A stretch of DNA of 64,000 nucleotides from Desulfobulbaceae bacterium (GCA_024636345.1 JAGXHG010000032.1:62001-126000); one strand, 5' to 3'; shown: positions 30,819 to 40,864, counted from the first letter of the stretch. Notes: generated by a model not told the origin, from the sequence alone. Numbers and translations are program-made.

Positions 30819-33083
30819 TTACTTGAACAAACCTTGCAAGCTGTTTTTTAATTGATCCTGTACCTTGGTCTTAACTTCAGTTTCAATTTTTTGTTTCGCC
30901 GCCTCACCAACCATCACACCAAAATCTAGGGTGTATTGCAAATTACTGATTGGGCCTTTGGCCCGTACCGGTACGGTGATGCCGCTGACATTGAACTGAC
31001 CGCCCTGTCCTGCCAGAGTATTAGCCAAAGTGGCCTTGGCCAGATAGTCCATGCTGTCATTGCCGATGTTAATATCACCTGATCCAGACACGCGAAGCAA
31101 AGGCGATTTTAAAAACAAGTCATCGTTGTGCGCCACCCCCTTATTCACCTTGAAGGTTGCCTTGAACTCACTAAAATCAGTTTTCTCGGCATTATTGGCG
31201 GATTGCGTCTGAGTGCTTGCACCGCCCATGCTCAATATGTTCTTCGCATCGCGCAAATGCTTGGCAATGTTGATCCCCTTAATGGCGCCATCGGTCAAGT
31301 TTACGAATATAATGCCGTTCATGCCCTTCTTCATCTCACTGACAGTATTACCCTGCATGGTCAGGTCCATATCAACATTACCCTTACCCTCCAGAGTGTC
31401 AATACTGGCTGCGTCCTTCGTCAGCGGGGCAACATTGATACCAGTCAGCTTCTGGTTGATGGAAATGCTGGGCGTGGCCTGGGCATTAATCCCCAGACTG
31501 CCGCTCATGCTTCCATCGTAAAGATTGGCAGAAAGCGGGCTGAGGGTGACCTGCCCATTCTGCGCCTTCACGTCAACCCGAACCTGCGCCAGTTTAACAT
31601 TGGCCACTTTCAGGGAGCCGACGCGCAGACGGCCGTCCAGATTAAGCTGGCGCAAGCCGGACAGATCAAGCACCTGCTCCGCCTCCTTTGACGTTGCCTT
31701 TGACACCTCGGCTGATCTCTCGGCCTTCTTCGGCAGATACAGATCGGCATCGAACTGATCGGCCTCCACATCGAACTGAATCGCCGGGCTGGCAAAACCG
31801 TTCACACCGACCTTGGCCTTGATTTGGCTCTGCAGCAGGCCACCAGCAAGGGCCAGTTGCACAGTTTCCTTAGTGGCATCCACTTGCAGACTGCCCTTCA
31901 TTTCACTGCGTACCGACTTGTTGGGCAGCTTGTCACCACTGGCGTTCATCGCCAGGCTGAGATCGGTCATCGTGAACTGCCTGGCCTGAAGGTTGCCCTC
32001 CAGAGGCGAGGTAAGCTTCACCTGAAGCGTCTGCTCGGGTTGTTCCATGTCCACATCAAGGGTGAGAGCGCTGGACTTGAACGCCTGCTGGTTTCCTTCC
32101 AATTCCAGCAGCGACAAGGCAATGGCGATCTTGCCGGAATCCCCCTCCATCTTGCCATTGACGGTCAGCTTGTCGCCTGAGAAATTATCCTTAGCCAGAC
32201 TCATGCCAGGTACCGCAAGCGTGGCCTCGAAGGTATCTTTTCCTTTGACACCTGTAGCCTGCAGAGTGAGATTCCCCACCGTGAATGTTTGACTACTCAT
32301 ATCAGCACCGGCATCGCCGCTGACCTGCAGTTTCAGGTTGCTGATATCAAGTGCCGTGCCGCTGACCTGCAGCTCCATGCCTGCAAGTTGATAGTATTTT
32401 TTATCCAGATCAAAGGTCAACGTGGTCTTGAGTTGGGTAACGATATCCATCTGAGGCTGATTGGATTGAACCGCAACCGACAGATTGATTTCAGTCGGCA
32501 GACCATTAGCAATACGCCCGGTATTAAGATTCAAGTCTTTGATGACATATTGCGCTCCAGTGGCCTCATCACGATAGGAAAAACTGGCCTTCTCAAGAGA
32601 TACAGCCGCAACATCAAAGTTAACACCCTGCGGATCTGAAACGTCCTTCGTTGCCTCCTTGCTACCCTTTCCGCCCTTTTTATCCTTGCCAAGCAGATCG
32701 TCAATATTAGTCGTCCCATCTTTATGCTTGACCAGAGTAGCCTGTAAACCGCTTACAATCACTTCATCAACCACTACTTGCCTACTCAGCAATGGCATAA
32801 GTGCTAAGGAAACGTGCACGTTTTCCACCGAGCTAAATTCGCGGTCGCTCTTGAAGTCGGAGAGTGATACCTTGCCCAGCTCAGCGCCGATCTTAGGAAA
32901 GAAGGAAAGCTTGATGTCGCCGTCAATGCTCAGCGTACGTTGCGTACTCCCCTTGACCACCTCAATGAGTTTTCCCTTGTAATCATTGGGATTGAACGTC
33001 GCCACCACATAGACCACAACCGCCAATGCCAGACCAATAATTACGCCTGCGCCAAGCAGACAAAATTTAAGAATTTTATTCAT
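30819..33083 (-). CDS. AsmA-family protein
   Basis: 754 aa; N-terminal TM, FNPNDYKGKLIEVVKGSTQRTLSIDGDIKLSFFPKIGAELGKVSLSDF. Confidence 0.9.
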   Translation of the reverse strand: MNKILKFCLLGAGVIIGLALAVVVYVVATFNPNDYKGKLIEVVKGSTQRTLSIDGDIKLSFFPKIGAELGKVSLSDFKSDREFSSVENVHVSLALMPLLSRQVVVDEVIVSGLQATLVKHKDGTTNIDDLLGKDKKGGKGSKEATKDVSDPQGVNFDVAAVSLEKASFSYRDEATGAQYVIKDLNLNTGRIANGLPTEINLSVAVQSNQPQMDIVTQLKTTLTFDLDKKYYQLAGMELQVSGTALDISNLKLQVSGDAGADMSSQTFTVGNLTLQATGVKGKDTFEATLAVPGMSLAKDNFSGDKLTVNGKMEGDSGKIAIALSLLELEGNQQAFKSSALTLDVDMEQPEQTLQVKLTSPLEGNLQARQFTMTDLSLAMNASGDKLPNKSVRSEMKGSLQVDATKETVQLALAGGLLQSQIKAKVGVNGFASPAIQFDVEADQFDADLYLPKKAERSAEVSKATSKEAEQVLDLSGLRQLNLDGRLRVGSLKVANVKLAQVRVDVKAQNGQVTLSPLSANLYDGSMSGSLGINAQATPSISINQKLTGINVAPLTKDAASIDTLEGKGNVDMDLTMQGNTVSEMKKGMNGIIFVNLTDGAIKGINIAKHLRDAKNILSMGGASTQTQSANNAEKTDFSEFKATFKVNKGVAHNDDLFLKSPLLRVSGSGDINIGNDSMDYLAKATLANTLAGQGGQFNVSGITVPVRAKGPISNLQYTLDFGVMVGEAAKQKIETEVKTKVQDQLKNSLQGLFK

Positions 33084-33194
33084 ATTGCTCCTTTCCTGTT
33101 AATCTGCATTACTCTCAAAAAAACAAGCCGTTACCGCTCTCAGCTCTTATCATAAACAAAAGTCAGTCCCTTCCGTATCACCATTCACCCATCC

Positions 33195-34025
33195 TCAACG
33201 CACCACATTGACTTGGGCCGGCCCACGCTGCACGGTACGATGATACTCCACGACCGGCCGGCCAAAGGCCATGGCATAGCCCAGCAAATGCTGCTCAGGA
33301 ATGCCGAGCCTTTCGACCAGATCGGGACAGAGGGAAAGCACCATCATGAACATGCCGTCCCAGACCGTGCCGAGGCCACGAGCATGGGCAATCATCTGGA
33401 AGGTAGTAAGAGCAATCAGGGTGTCCTGGGCAGGACAGTGTGAGTCCTTAGGGGCACTGGTGATGAGCAGATGGGGCGCACCACGGAAGATGATGTCCTT
33501 GCCCTCCTCCAGCCAGAGCTTGACAGCCCCGCCCATATACTGGCCGATAAATCCATCCGGTAGCCCACCACTCTCCTTGAGCCTCCTGAGCCGCTCCATG
33601 ACCTCCTGGCGCAGCGCATTCATGACCGCACGCTCTTTGACCACGGTAAACAGCACGTTCTCGGCATTGACTCCGGTGGGGGCATGGCCGGCAGTGTCCA
33701 GGAGCTCGTCAATCAGACCGGTGGTAACCTCCTCGTCGCGGTAACGCCGAACAGACCTGCGCCCCTTGATTAAGGCGGTCATCTGGGCAGCGGTAGGAAA
33801 AGTACCGGCCAGCGCTTGGCTCTCATCCGGATTTTTACCGAGAATCGACACGGCACCGGTGGGACAGATGGCAAGACAGTGCTGACAGCGAAAACAACCT
33901 CCCTCCTCATTGAATTTGGGTGTACCGTCCATGGTAATAACCCCGGCCGGGCAATCCGCTGCACACTCGCCACACTCAATGCAACGCTCCTTGTCAACCT
34001 GAAAATTGAACATTGACTTCTCCAT
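33195..34025 (-). CDS. nitroreductase with N-terminal 2x[4Fe-4S] ferredoxin domain
   Basis: CIECGECAADCP, CFRCQHCLAICPTGA, RRSVRRYRDEEVTTGLIDELLDTAGHAPTGVNAENV. Confidence 0.92.
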   Translation of the reverse strand: MEKSMFNFQVDKERCIECGECAADCPAGVITMDGTPKFNEEGGCFRCQHCLAICPTGAVSILGKNPDESQALAGTFPTAAQMTALIKGRRSVRRYRDEEVTTGLIDELLDTAGHAPTGVNAENVLFTVVKERAVMNALRQEVMERLRRLKESGGLPDGFIGQYMGGAVKLWLEEGKDIIFRGAPHLLITSAPKDSHCPAQDTLIALTTFQMIAHARGLGTVWDGMFMMVLSLCPDLVERLGIPEQHLLGYAMAFGRPVVEYHRTVQRGPAQVNVVR

Positions 34026-34350
34026 GGCACTACTCCTTTTCTATGAGGGGATAACTATGCCTGTTTCCATGAATACCCAATTTCTATTGAGCAACACAGT
34101 AATAAACAAAGACAGAGTCAATACCTTCCGACACTCATGCAGCCTAGCCTTTGCCTTCATCTGGTCATCTCGAGAAAGAGCTTGAGACTCTTACACAATT
34201 ACGCTGAGCACATCAGTAAGCAACTCTCTGCGTAACAGATGTAAAATTATGAACAGGAAAGATCCAATAAAGTTCATTGTAAGAATAGCATGATTGATTA
34301 GCAGAGTTCAAGGTGAGCGGACTTAAAACTTGTGCGGTATGAAGCAAAGA

Positions 34351-34388
34351 TCAAGAGTTGACACCCTGACAATGGCGATTGCGGAGCC
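34351..34388 (+). repeat. dispersed short repeat, copy 1
   Basis: tcaagagttgacaccctgacaatggcgattgcggagcc; similar to 38430-38464. Confidence 0.6.
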
Positions 34389-34533
34389 CTAGATTTCACT
34401 TCCTGTTCAACAGACAACTTGTCGTTCAGGCAATCTTGTTATTACACCAGAAATAAATATGATTGCATTTTTTAATTGACAACGTAAGTCATAAAGACTA
34501 ATTTTTGTACCAATCGGTCAGTTTGTATATTTA

Positions 34534-34831
34534 AGGGATTTCATGACAACTACGGTCAAAGGCAATATCATCCATCCAAAAAGTTTTTGACCAATGGACG
34601 GAAATATTTGAAACGCTTATGCTGAAAGCACAAGCGTCTGGGAACCTCAGTTCAAAAATTCCACCAAAATTACTGGCCTCAACCATAGTGGCAATGGTTG
34701 AGGGAGCAATTATGATGTCACGGGTCAGCAAGCGCAAACAAGATCTACGCGATTTTTTGACATCCATTAAAACCATTTTAGATATGAAGTTATACCGACT
34801 GGTCGGTATAATAATAATGAATAAAAAATAA
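34534..34831 (+). pseudogene. TetR-family regulator remnant, HTH lost
   Basis: MTTTVKGNII start then out-of-frame C-terminal domain SKAISSIQKVFDQWTEIFETLMLKAQASGNLSSKIPPKLLASTIVAMVEGAIMMSRVSKRKQDLRDFLTSIKTILD. Confidence 0.6.
34794..34811. promoter_or_regulatory. TetR-type operator
   Basis: ATACCGAC-TG-GTCGGTAT inverted repeat; related half-site ACCAATCGGTCAGT near 34509. Confidence 0.6.
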
Positions 34832-34837
34832 CAACAA

Positions 34838-35518
34838 GTGAAAAATATGAAAATTCTCGGAATATCAGGAAGTCCTCGCAAAGGGAAAACCACGGACAAA
34901 CTCGTCAAAGAAGTGCTTAGCGCTACAAACTGCGAGACAGAATTCATCTCTTTGGCAGGGAAAAAAATTGCTCCATGTAGTGCCTGCCTTGGCTGTGTTG
35001 CGGATAACCTCTGCAAAATAAATGACGACATGGTTTGGCTACGGGAAAAACTTCTGACGGCGGACGCCTATGTCTTCGGAGCTCCAAACTATTTTTCAAC
35101 ATTGAACAGCCTGACCCACTGTTTTCTCGAAAGATTTTGCCAGTTTCGGCACAGGTCAGGTTCAGCCCTGGCCGGAAAATTTGCGGCAATTGTCAGTATC
35201 GGCGGTATTGCTCCGGAAATCCCAGCGAACGTAATAGAAGCTATGCTCCCCTACTATCAGATTAAGCATGTTGGCACAGTTACAGCACAGGGGGCGGCTT
35301 CCTGCTTCACATGCGGCCATGGGGAAAACTGCTCCGCCGGGGCAGTATCAATTCTTTTGGGACCGGGACAGAAAATCACCAAGGAAAACATCCCAGACCT
35401 CTCCAGGCAACCGGAAAAAATCCTGGAAGCACACATGCTTGGGAAAAAAATTGAAGCGCGTCTACTCGCAAACGCGCCTATCAGCAAAAAAAACTGTTTT
35501 GCGCCAGATTGCCAATAA
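34838..35518 (+). CDS. iron-sulfur flavoprotein / NADPH-dependent FMN reductase
   Basis: MKILGISGSPRKGKTTDKLVKEVL, CSACLGCVADNLCKINDDM. Confidence 0.87.
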   Translation: MKNMKILGISGSPRKGKTTDKLVKEVLSATNCETEFISLAGKKIAPCSACLGCVADNLCKINDDMVWLREKLLTADAYVFGAPNYFSTLNSLTHCFLERFCQFRHRSGSALAGKFAAIVSIGGIAPEIPANVIEAMLPYYQIKHVGTVTAQGAASCFTCGHGENCSAGAVSILLGPGQKITKENIPDLSRQPEKILEAHMLGKKIEARLLANAPISKKNCFAPDCQ

Positions 35519-35565
35519 CACCAAAAAATCAAAGGAGGACTGGCCATGACACAGGGTCCGGCCTG

Positions 35566-35871
35566 ATGTGGCAAAATGAGAAAAGCCAAACAATTAAAAC
35601 TCTTGAAGAAGCACAGCGTTATATAAAAAATCTGAATATTGGCGGGTACACCGATTGGCGCTTACCTACCGTCTATGAATTATTCGATCTGAATTACAAC
35701 TTTGACATTCATCAAAATGGAGAATGCGTCCTTGATCGTAAAGGAAGATACTGGTCCGGGGAGAAGGATGGTGAAGGGAAGGTCGGATCCTGGGAAATCG
35801 CAAACCAATGCGATCCGGCACGTCAATACTTTTCCGGCACCGATGGTTATGTCCGGGCAGTAAGACCGTAA
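35566..35871 (+). CDS. DUF1566 (Lcl C-terminal domain) protein, start uncertain
   Basis: GLMWQ...LEEAQRYIKNLNIGGYTDWRLPTVYELFDL...RYWSGE...YVRAVRP. Confidence 0.7.
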   Translation: MWQNEKSQTIKTLEEAQRYIKNLNIGGYTDWRLPTVYELFDLNYNFDIHQNGECVLDRKGRYWSGEKDGEGKVGSWEIANQCDPARQYFSGTDGYVRAVRP

Positions 35872-35913
35872 ATATTTTTTTTCTATTACCATGTAAATAC
35901 AACCGGAGTCACT

Positions 35914-36903
35914 ATGGAACTTGTCAGAAAGCGGGTTCAAATAATCTTCAGCCTGCTCATGAACGCAAATTGGGCCTTCCCTTTCACCCGCTCAATTTAC
36001 CAGGGGCCATTAAAAATATTTTGCGCGCCAGGATTAAACTGCTACTCCTGCCCGGCATCAACTACCTATTGTCCAATCGGGTCACTACAAAATATCCTGG
36101 CTGGCGTCAGGCTCTCCTTGGAAAACAGTCAATATTTTTTTGGTTTATCGGTCATTGGGAGTATGGGAGTTTTAGGGGCTCTGTTCGGCAGAATGATTTG
36201 CGGTTGGGCCTGTCCTTTTGGTTTTATTCAGGAGCTTCTCCACAAAATTCCCTCACCGAAATTTATCATTCCCCGTCCATTAAATTATGGCAAATATTTC
36301 ATGCTATTTGTCGTTGTTATTCTCTTACCGCTCTTAGTGGTCGATGAGTTTGGCGGCAGCTCTCCATGGTTCTGCAAATTAATATGCCCTGCCGGCACTT
36401 TGGAAGCAGGTCTACCCATGTTACTCCTGCAACCAGACCTTACCAGTACCATCGGGCTTCTCTTCTATAACAAACTCACCATTCTGATCCTCATTCTCCT
36501 ATGGAGTATTCTCGCCAGCCGGCCCTTTTGCCGAACCATCTGCCCACTGGGGGGATTTTATGCCCTCGTGAATCGTTATCGTCTTGTGAAGCTCACGCTC
36601 GACACGAAGCGCTGCACCAATTGCAAGGCCTGCCACCACGTCTGTCCAATGGAAGTGAAATTTAACGAAAATCCGAATGATCCAGAATGCATCTCCTGCA
36701 TGGCCTGCTTACATAAGGCATGCAAATTTGAGGCGATCAGTATTGAGATCGGCGGCATACCAATGAAATCCCCGCGCAGAGCCCAAGGACACCCCACGCA
36801 GGAAACTGTCGTACCAATCAGCCAAATACCAGGAGAAGAATCATGCATTCAAAGAAAGAAAACAGGCAACACCAGATCAGAAACACCCCCTTCATTCTGC
36901 TGA
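35914..36903 (+). CDS. NapH/CcoG-like membrane 4Fe-4S polyferredoxin
   Basis: CGWACPFGFIQEL, CRTICPLGGFYALVNRY, CTNCKACHHVCPMEV, CISCMACLHKACKF. Confidence 0.88.
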   Translation: MELVRKRVQIIFSLLMNANWAFPFTRSIYQGPLKIFCAPGLNCYSCPASTTYCPIGSLQNILAGVRLSLENSQYFFGLSVIGSMGVLGALFGRMICGWACPFGFIQELLHKIPSPKFIIPRPLNYGKYFMLFVVVILLPLLVVDEFGGSSPWFCKLICPAGTLEAGLPMLLLQPDLTSTIGLLFYNKLTILILILLWSILASRPFCRTICPLGGFYALVNRYRLVKLTLDTKRCTNCKACHHVCPMEVKFNENPNDPECISCMACLHKACKFEAISIEIGGIPMKSPRRAQGHPTQETVVPISQIPGEESCIQRKKTGNTRSETPPSFC

Positions 36904-37007
36904 CTCTTTCCGTACTGCTATGGATTGCAGGTGTCGCAACCGGAGAGCCGGCCAGGGTTCTTGAGCAAGCATCTCAAGTATGCCTTAGCTGCATTGGCAT
37001 TGGCTAG
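36843..37007 (+). CDS. 54-aa membrane protein ending CLSCIGIG (CD1871A-like CXXC family)
   Basis: MHSKKENRQHQIRNTPFILLTLSVLLWIAGVATGEPARVLEQASQVCLSCIGIG*; overlaps the end of the polyferredoxin ORF. Confidence 0.7.
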   Translation: MHSKKENRQHQIRNTPFILLTLSVLLWIAGVATGEPARVLEQASQVCLSCIGIG

Positions 37008-37051
37008 CTAATGCCAGAATTTTTCAACGATAAACAAAGAGGACCTTTCCT

Positions 37052-37564
37052 ATGCAAAAAACACACGTCTTAAAATCCCTTGTCAGTCGCTCACTGTTGC
37101 TGCTCGCCGCAAGTCTTTTCTTGCACCCGGCATCAGTATGGGCGAACAAAATACTGCCTGAATTTCAACTTCAGTCGGTAAGCAATACAGAATTGATTCA
37201 AAGCCAGAGCTACCGGGGCAAGGTAATGCTGGTTAACTTCTGGGCAACCTGGTGTCCTCCCTGCCGTAAAGAAATCCCGTCACTTATTGAAATACAAAAA
37301 AATTATAAGGATCAGGGATTTACCGTGATCGGCATTTCCGTTGATCAATCCGAAGTTGAAGTGATAAAAAAATTTACCGACAAGATGGGGATCAATTACC
37401 CCGTTGCCGTGGGAACCATGGAAGTTGCCAAAGAATTCGGCTCAACATCAGGAATTCCCGCGTCTTTTCTCATTGACAGAAAAGGTACTATTAATAAAAG
37501 ATATGCCGGATATGTTACCAAGGAACAGCTTAAAAAAGACATCGAAGAAATAATAGGTCTATAA
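37052..37564 (+). CDS. TlpA/ResA-like thiol-disulfide oxidoreductase
   Basis: VMLVNFWATWCPPCRKEIPSLIEIQ. Confidence 0.93.
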   Translation: MQKTHVLKSLVSRSLLLLAASLFLHPASVWANKILPEFQLQSVSNTELIQSQSYRGKVMLVNFWATWCPPCRKEIPSLIEIQKNYKDQGFTVIGISVDQSEVEVIKKFTDKMGINYPVAVGTMEVAKEFGSTSGIPASFLIDRKGTINKRYAGYVTKEQLKKDIEEIIGL

Positions 37565-37777
37565 AAATTTTATCAGTGAAAGACAGAACAGATAGCCAGA
37601 ACCCGCCAGAAATAGATATGGCGACATTCACTTCTTATTTGTAATATTGATAATTGATTCCAAATAAGAAAATCATACAAAAGGAGGGGATGATAATTAA
37701 AAGATAAAAATATCATTGGCAGGGGTGATTGAATGAGTGATTATCTTTATTTAATTCTATTCTAGAAGGAACGACAA

Positions 37778-37870
37778 ATGACAGAGACTTTTGTAGAAGC
37801 TGACAAAAAGATGGCAGAAGCATTTTTCGTAAAAAAACATATCTATCTAACATCAGGAGAACTCATATGA
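37778..37870 (+). CDS. 30-aa small ORF overlapping the cytochrome start
   Basis: MTETFVEADKKMAEAFFVKKHIYLTSGELI*; ATGA overlap with 37867. Confidence 0.4.
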   Translation: MTETFVEADKKMAEAFFVKKHIYLTSGELI

Positions 37871-38265
37871 GACAGATGTCCGCGATATTGATGTTCCTTG
37901 TAATTCTAATTTACTCCATGCAGGCATACGCAAAGCCCGTGACCCGTTATGACGACGCCAGTAAAACATGCCGGGTACTCAGTGACGGACCGCTGGAATG
38001 GGAAAGTCAGGCTTGGGGGGAAGGAGGCAAGACATTCAAGACCAGCTGCCGGAGTTGCCATAACAGCAACAACGATAAAGGCGCGCCCTTCCTCTGGTCA
38101 GAGTCGAAAGGCCAGGATGCCTGGAACAGAGTCTTCGCAACCCGTTATCCCAAGTGCGCTCAGGATGGCTCCTGGGATGGAATCAATGATGAACAGTTAC
38201 GCAGGGTCAACGACTACCTCTGGCGCTGGGCAAACAACGTCATGGCAAACATCTGCCGTGGCTGA
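37867..38265 (+). CDS. exported monoheme c-type cytochrome
   Basis: Signal peptide; CRSCHNSNNDKGAPFLW. Confidence 0.8.
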   Translation: MRQMSAILMFLVILIYSMQAYAKPVTRYDDASKTCRVLSDGPLEWESQAWGEGGKTFKTSCRSCHNSNNDKGAPFLWSESKGQDAWNRVFATRYPKCAQDGSWDGINDEQLRRVNDYLWRWANNVMANICRG

Positions 38266-38324
38266 AACTAACTTCTGTTTCCCAGGTTGGGAAACATAGC
38301 AGGCGATACCACTCACGGCCCACA

Positions 38325-38369
38325 ACAAGACCTCCAGCCCGATTACCAATCAGGGCATGGAGGTCTTGT
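38325..38369 (+). terminator. hairpin terminator
   Basis: ACAAGACCTCCA ... TGGAGGTCTTGT then CTTTTGTG. Confidence 0.75.
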
Positions 38370-38429
38370 CTTTTGTGTCAATCTGACCCCAGTCCAGACG
38401 CGACCCACAAGGGAAAAATAGGATAACAC

Positions 38430-38464
38430 TCAAGAGTTGACCCGGTCGTTGCGATTGCGGAGCC
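38430..38464 (+). repeat. dispersed short repeat, copy 2
   Basis: tcaagagttgacccggtcgttgcgattgcggagcc. Confidence 0.6.
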
Positions 38465-38512
38465 AGAATGGCGGCAGGGAGGAGTATGCTTGCGTCCTTC
38501 CACCTTTTTTCC

Positions 38513-38962
38513 TCAGCCTTCCTGGGCGCGGATAATAAGCAGGGGACGATCCACCCGTTGCAGGAGGCCCGCAGCCACACTGCCGTAGAAAACCCGGCCC
38601 AGTCCGCTGCGTCCGTGGCTGGCAATGGCAATCAGATCAGCATTTTCCTGAGCGGCAATAGTCAAGATTGCTTCAACCGGCGGGCCTTGTATGATCGTCG
38701 TGCTTACCTTGAGGCCCTGCTGCTCCAGTTTCGTCTGTACTTCCTTGAGATACGACTTCGCGGTTTTGGTCTGTTGCGCCATGTCGTCTTCCTGCTGTCC
38801 TATGACCGAAGCTGCCATTGCCCCGGGGTCGACAAGTTTCTGCTCAATACAGGTGAGCAGAATAATCCTTGCCCCTAGTTTGTTGGCCATTTCCTCGACA
38901 TGACTTAAAATTGCTTCAGCACGTTTGGATTCATCAAGAGGTACTAATATGGTATTGTACAT
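38513..38962 (-). CDS. universal stress protein
   Basis: MYNTILVPLDESKRAEAILSHVEEMA...ADLIAIASHGRSGLGRVFYGSVAAGLLQRVDRPLLIIR. Confidence 0.93.
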   Translation of the reverse strand: MYNTILVPLDESKRAEAILSHVEEMANKLGARIILLTCIEQKLVDPGAMAASVIGQQEDDMAQQTKTAKSYLKEVQTKLEQQGLKVSTTIIQGPPVEAILTIAAQENADLIAIASHGRSGLGRVFYGSVAAGLLQRVDRPLLIIRAQEG

Positions 38963-39365
38963 GGCTGACTCCCTTTCCATTGCTTCTCGGCAATGGATGA
39001 AAAGTTGATTCTGCTGTGGCGGATTTTCTGTTGGCCCTGTTAACTTCACAACTCGCTGTTCATTTACTTCAGATTACACCTTTTTCCTGTTTTATCAAAA
39101 AAATTATTGCAAACAGTACAGCGGACTCTCCAAACCCATTTTCACAATTTTCCTGTTCGCGGTGATCTCCTATCGATCCACAACTACTCTTTCTAAAAGA
39201 GATCCCGAGGGCTCTGGCTTTTCATTGTTTCCCACAATAAAGAAAGATTCATTCCATTTTGTAAGCTTTTCTCCATTTTCAGTATATCCTTTCCTGCGTC
39301 CCCACTCGACCTATTCATACGCATATCCATCTGTAATCATACATTAATAGTCGATACTTCCCTAC

Positions 39366-39381
39366 TGGCACCCTTCTTGCT
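39366..39381 (+). promoter_or_regulatory. sigma54 promoter of nifENB
   Basis: TGGCAC-CCTTC-TTGCT. Confidence 0.88.
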
Positions 39382-39438
39382 TTTCTCTGGTTAAAGAAAG
39401 TCTGTAAACACCCCTTGGCATCAGGAAGGAGAATCGGC

Positions 39439-40821
39439 ATGGAAGCGTTACTTGAAGATCGACAGGAACAGGTTCACCGCACCGGTGAACAACCCTTTAC
39501 CCTGGTGTGCAACAAAGACAGCCTGGCCGGGGCGGTGAGCCAGAGGGCCTGCGTCTTCTGCGGATCACGGGTGGTGCTTTATCCCATTGCCGACGCACTG
39601 CATCTGGTGCATGGGCCCATAGGATGTGCGGTCTATACCTGGGATATTCGCGGCGCCCTATCCTCTGGCCCGGAGCTGCATCGGCTCTCCTTTTCCACCG
39701 ATCTCCAGGAGCGCGACGTGATCTTTGGCGGTGAGGAAAAACTATACCGGGCCCTGATCGAGCTCATTGACCGTCACAGCCCAAAAGGCGCCTTTGTGTA
39801 TTCGACTTGTATTGTCGGCATTATCGGCGACGATCTGGAAGCGGTGTGCAGGCGGGTGGAGGCTGAGAAAGGAATTCCGGTGATTCCGGTGCAGTCCGAA
39901 GGATTCAAGGGCAACAAGCGGGCTGGATATACGGCTGCCTGTAATGCAATGGCCAGGATCATCGGCACGGGTGACACCGCCGGCATCTCCCCTTATTCCA
40001 TCAATATCCTGGGGGACTTTAATCTGGCGGGCGAGATCTGGATGATCCGTGAATACTTTGAACGTATGGGGGTGCAGGTTGTTGCCAATATCACCGGCGA
40101 CGGCAGAATTGCCGATCTTGCGCGGGCGCACGGTGCGGCACTGAACGTGGTGCAGTGCTCTGGGTCCACCATGGATCTGGCCAAGATAATGGAAGAGCGG
40201 TACAGAGTTCCCTCCATCCGGGTCTCCTATTTCGGCATCGAGGATATGGCCCAGTCTCTCTATGACGTGGCTGAGCATTTTGGTGACCCGGAGATGCTGG
40301 AGAAGACCAGGAAGCTGGTCAAGGAAGAACTGGCCCGGGTTGTACCTCAGTTGCAGAAGTACAGAGAGGCCCTGGCCGGTAAAAAAGCGGCCATTTATGT
40401 CGGTGGCTCGTTCAAGGCCTTTTCCCTGGTCAACGCCTTTCGTCTTCTCGATATGCAGGTGGTGATGGTGGGTTCTCAGACCGGCACCGAACAGGAATAT
40501 CGGGAACTGGCCGAGATTACCGATCCCGGCACGATCATTGTCGATGATGCCAATCCCCTGGAGCTCACCTCCTTTCTTGAGGAAAAAGAGGTGGATATCC
40601 TGGTCGGCGGAGTCAAGGAACGACCCATTGCCTACAAACTGGGTGTGGGCTTCTGTGATCATAACCATGAACGCAAAGAGGCCCTGGCCGGTTTTCAGGG
40701 GATGCTCAACTTTGCCGAAGAGGTCTATTCCTCGGTGATGAGTCCGGTCTGGCGCTTTGCCATGCGGACCAAAGATAAGGATCTTGTGACAGAAACCAGC
40801 AAGACCATTGTCAAAGGATAA
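39439..40821 (+). CDS. nifE: FeMo-co scaffold protein NifE
   Basis: QRACVFCGSRVVLYPIADALHLVHGPIGCAVYTWDIRG. Confidence 0.94.
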   Translation: MEALLEDRQEQVHRTGEQPFTLVCNKDSLAGAVSQRACVFCGSRVVLYPIADALHLVHGPIGCAVYTWDIRGALSSGPELHRLSFSTDLQERDVIFGGEEKLYRALIELIDRHSPKGAFVYSTCIVGIIGDDLEAVCRRVEAEKGIPVIPVQSEGFKGNKRAGYTAACNAMARIIGTGDTAGISPYSINILGDFNLAGEIWMIREYFERMGVQVVANITGDGRIADLARAHGAALNVVQCSGSTMDLAKIMEERYRVPSIRVSYFGIEDMAQSLYDVAEHFGDPEMLEKTRKLVKEELARVVPQLQKYREALAGKKAAIYVGGSFKAFSLVNAFRLLDMQVVMVGSQTGTEQEYRELAEITDPGTIIVDDANPLELTSFLEEKEVDILVGGVKERPIAYKLGVGFCDHNHERKEALAGFQGMLNFAEEVYSSVMSPVWRFAMRTKDKDLVTETSKTIVKG

Positions 40822-40864
40822 GTAAAGGTTTTCCAAGAGGTTCATTAGATAAAGGAAGAGTGCC

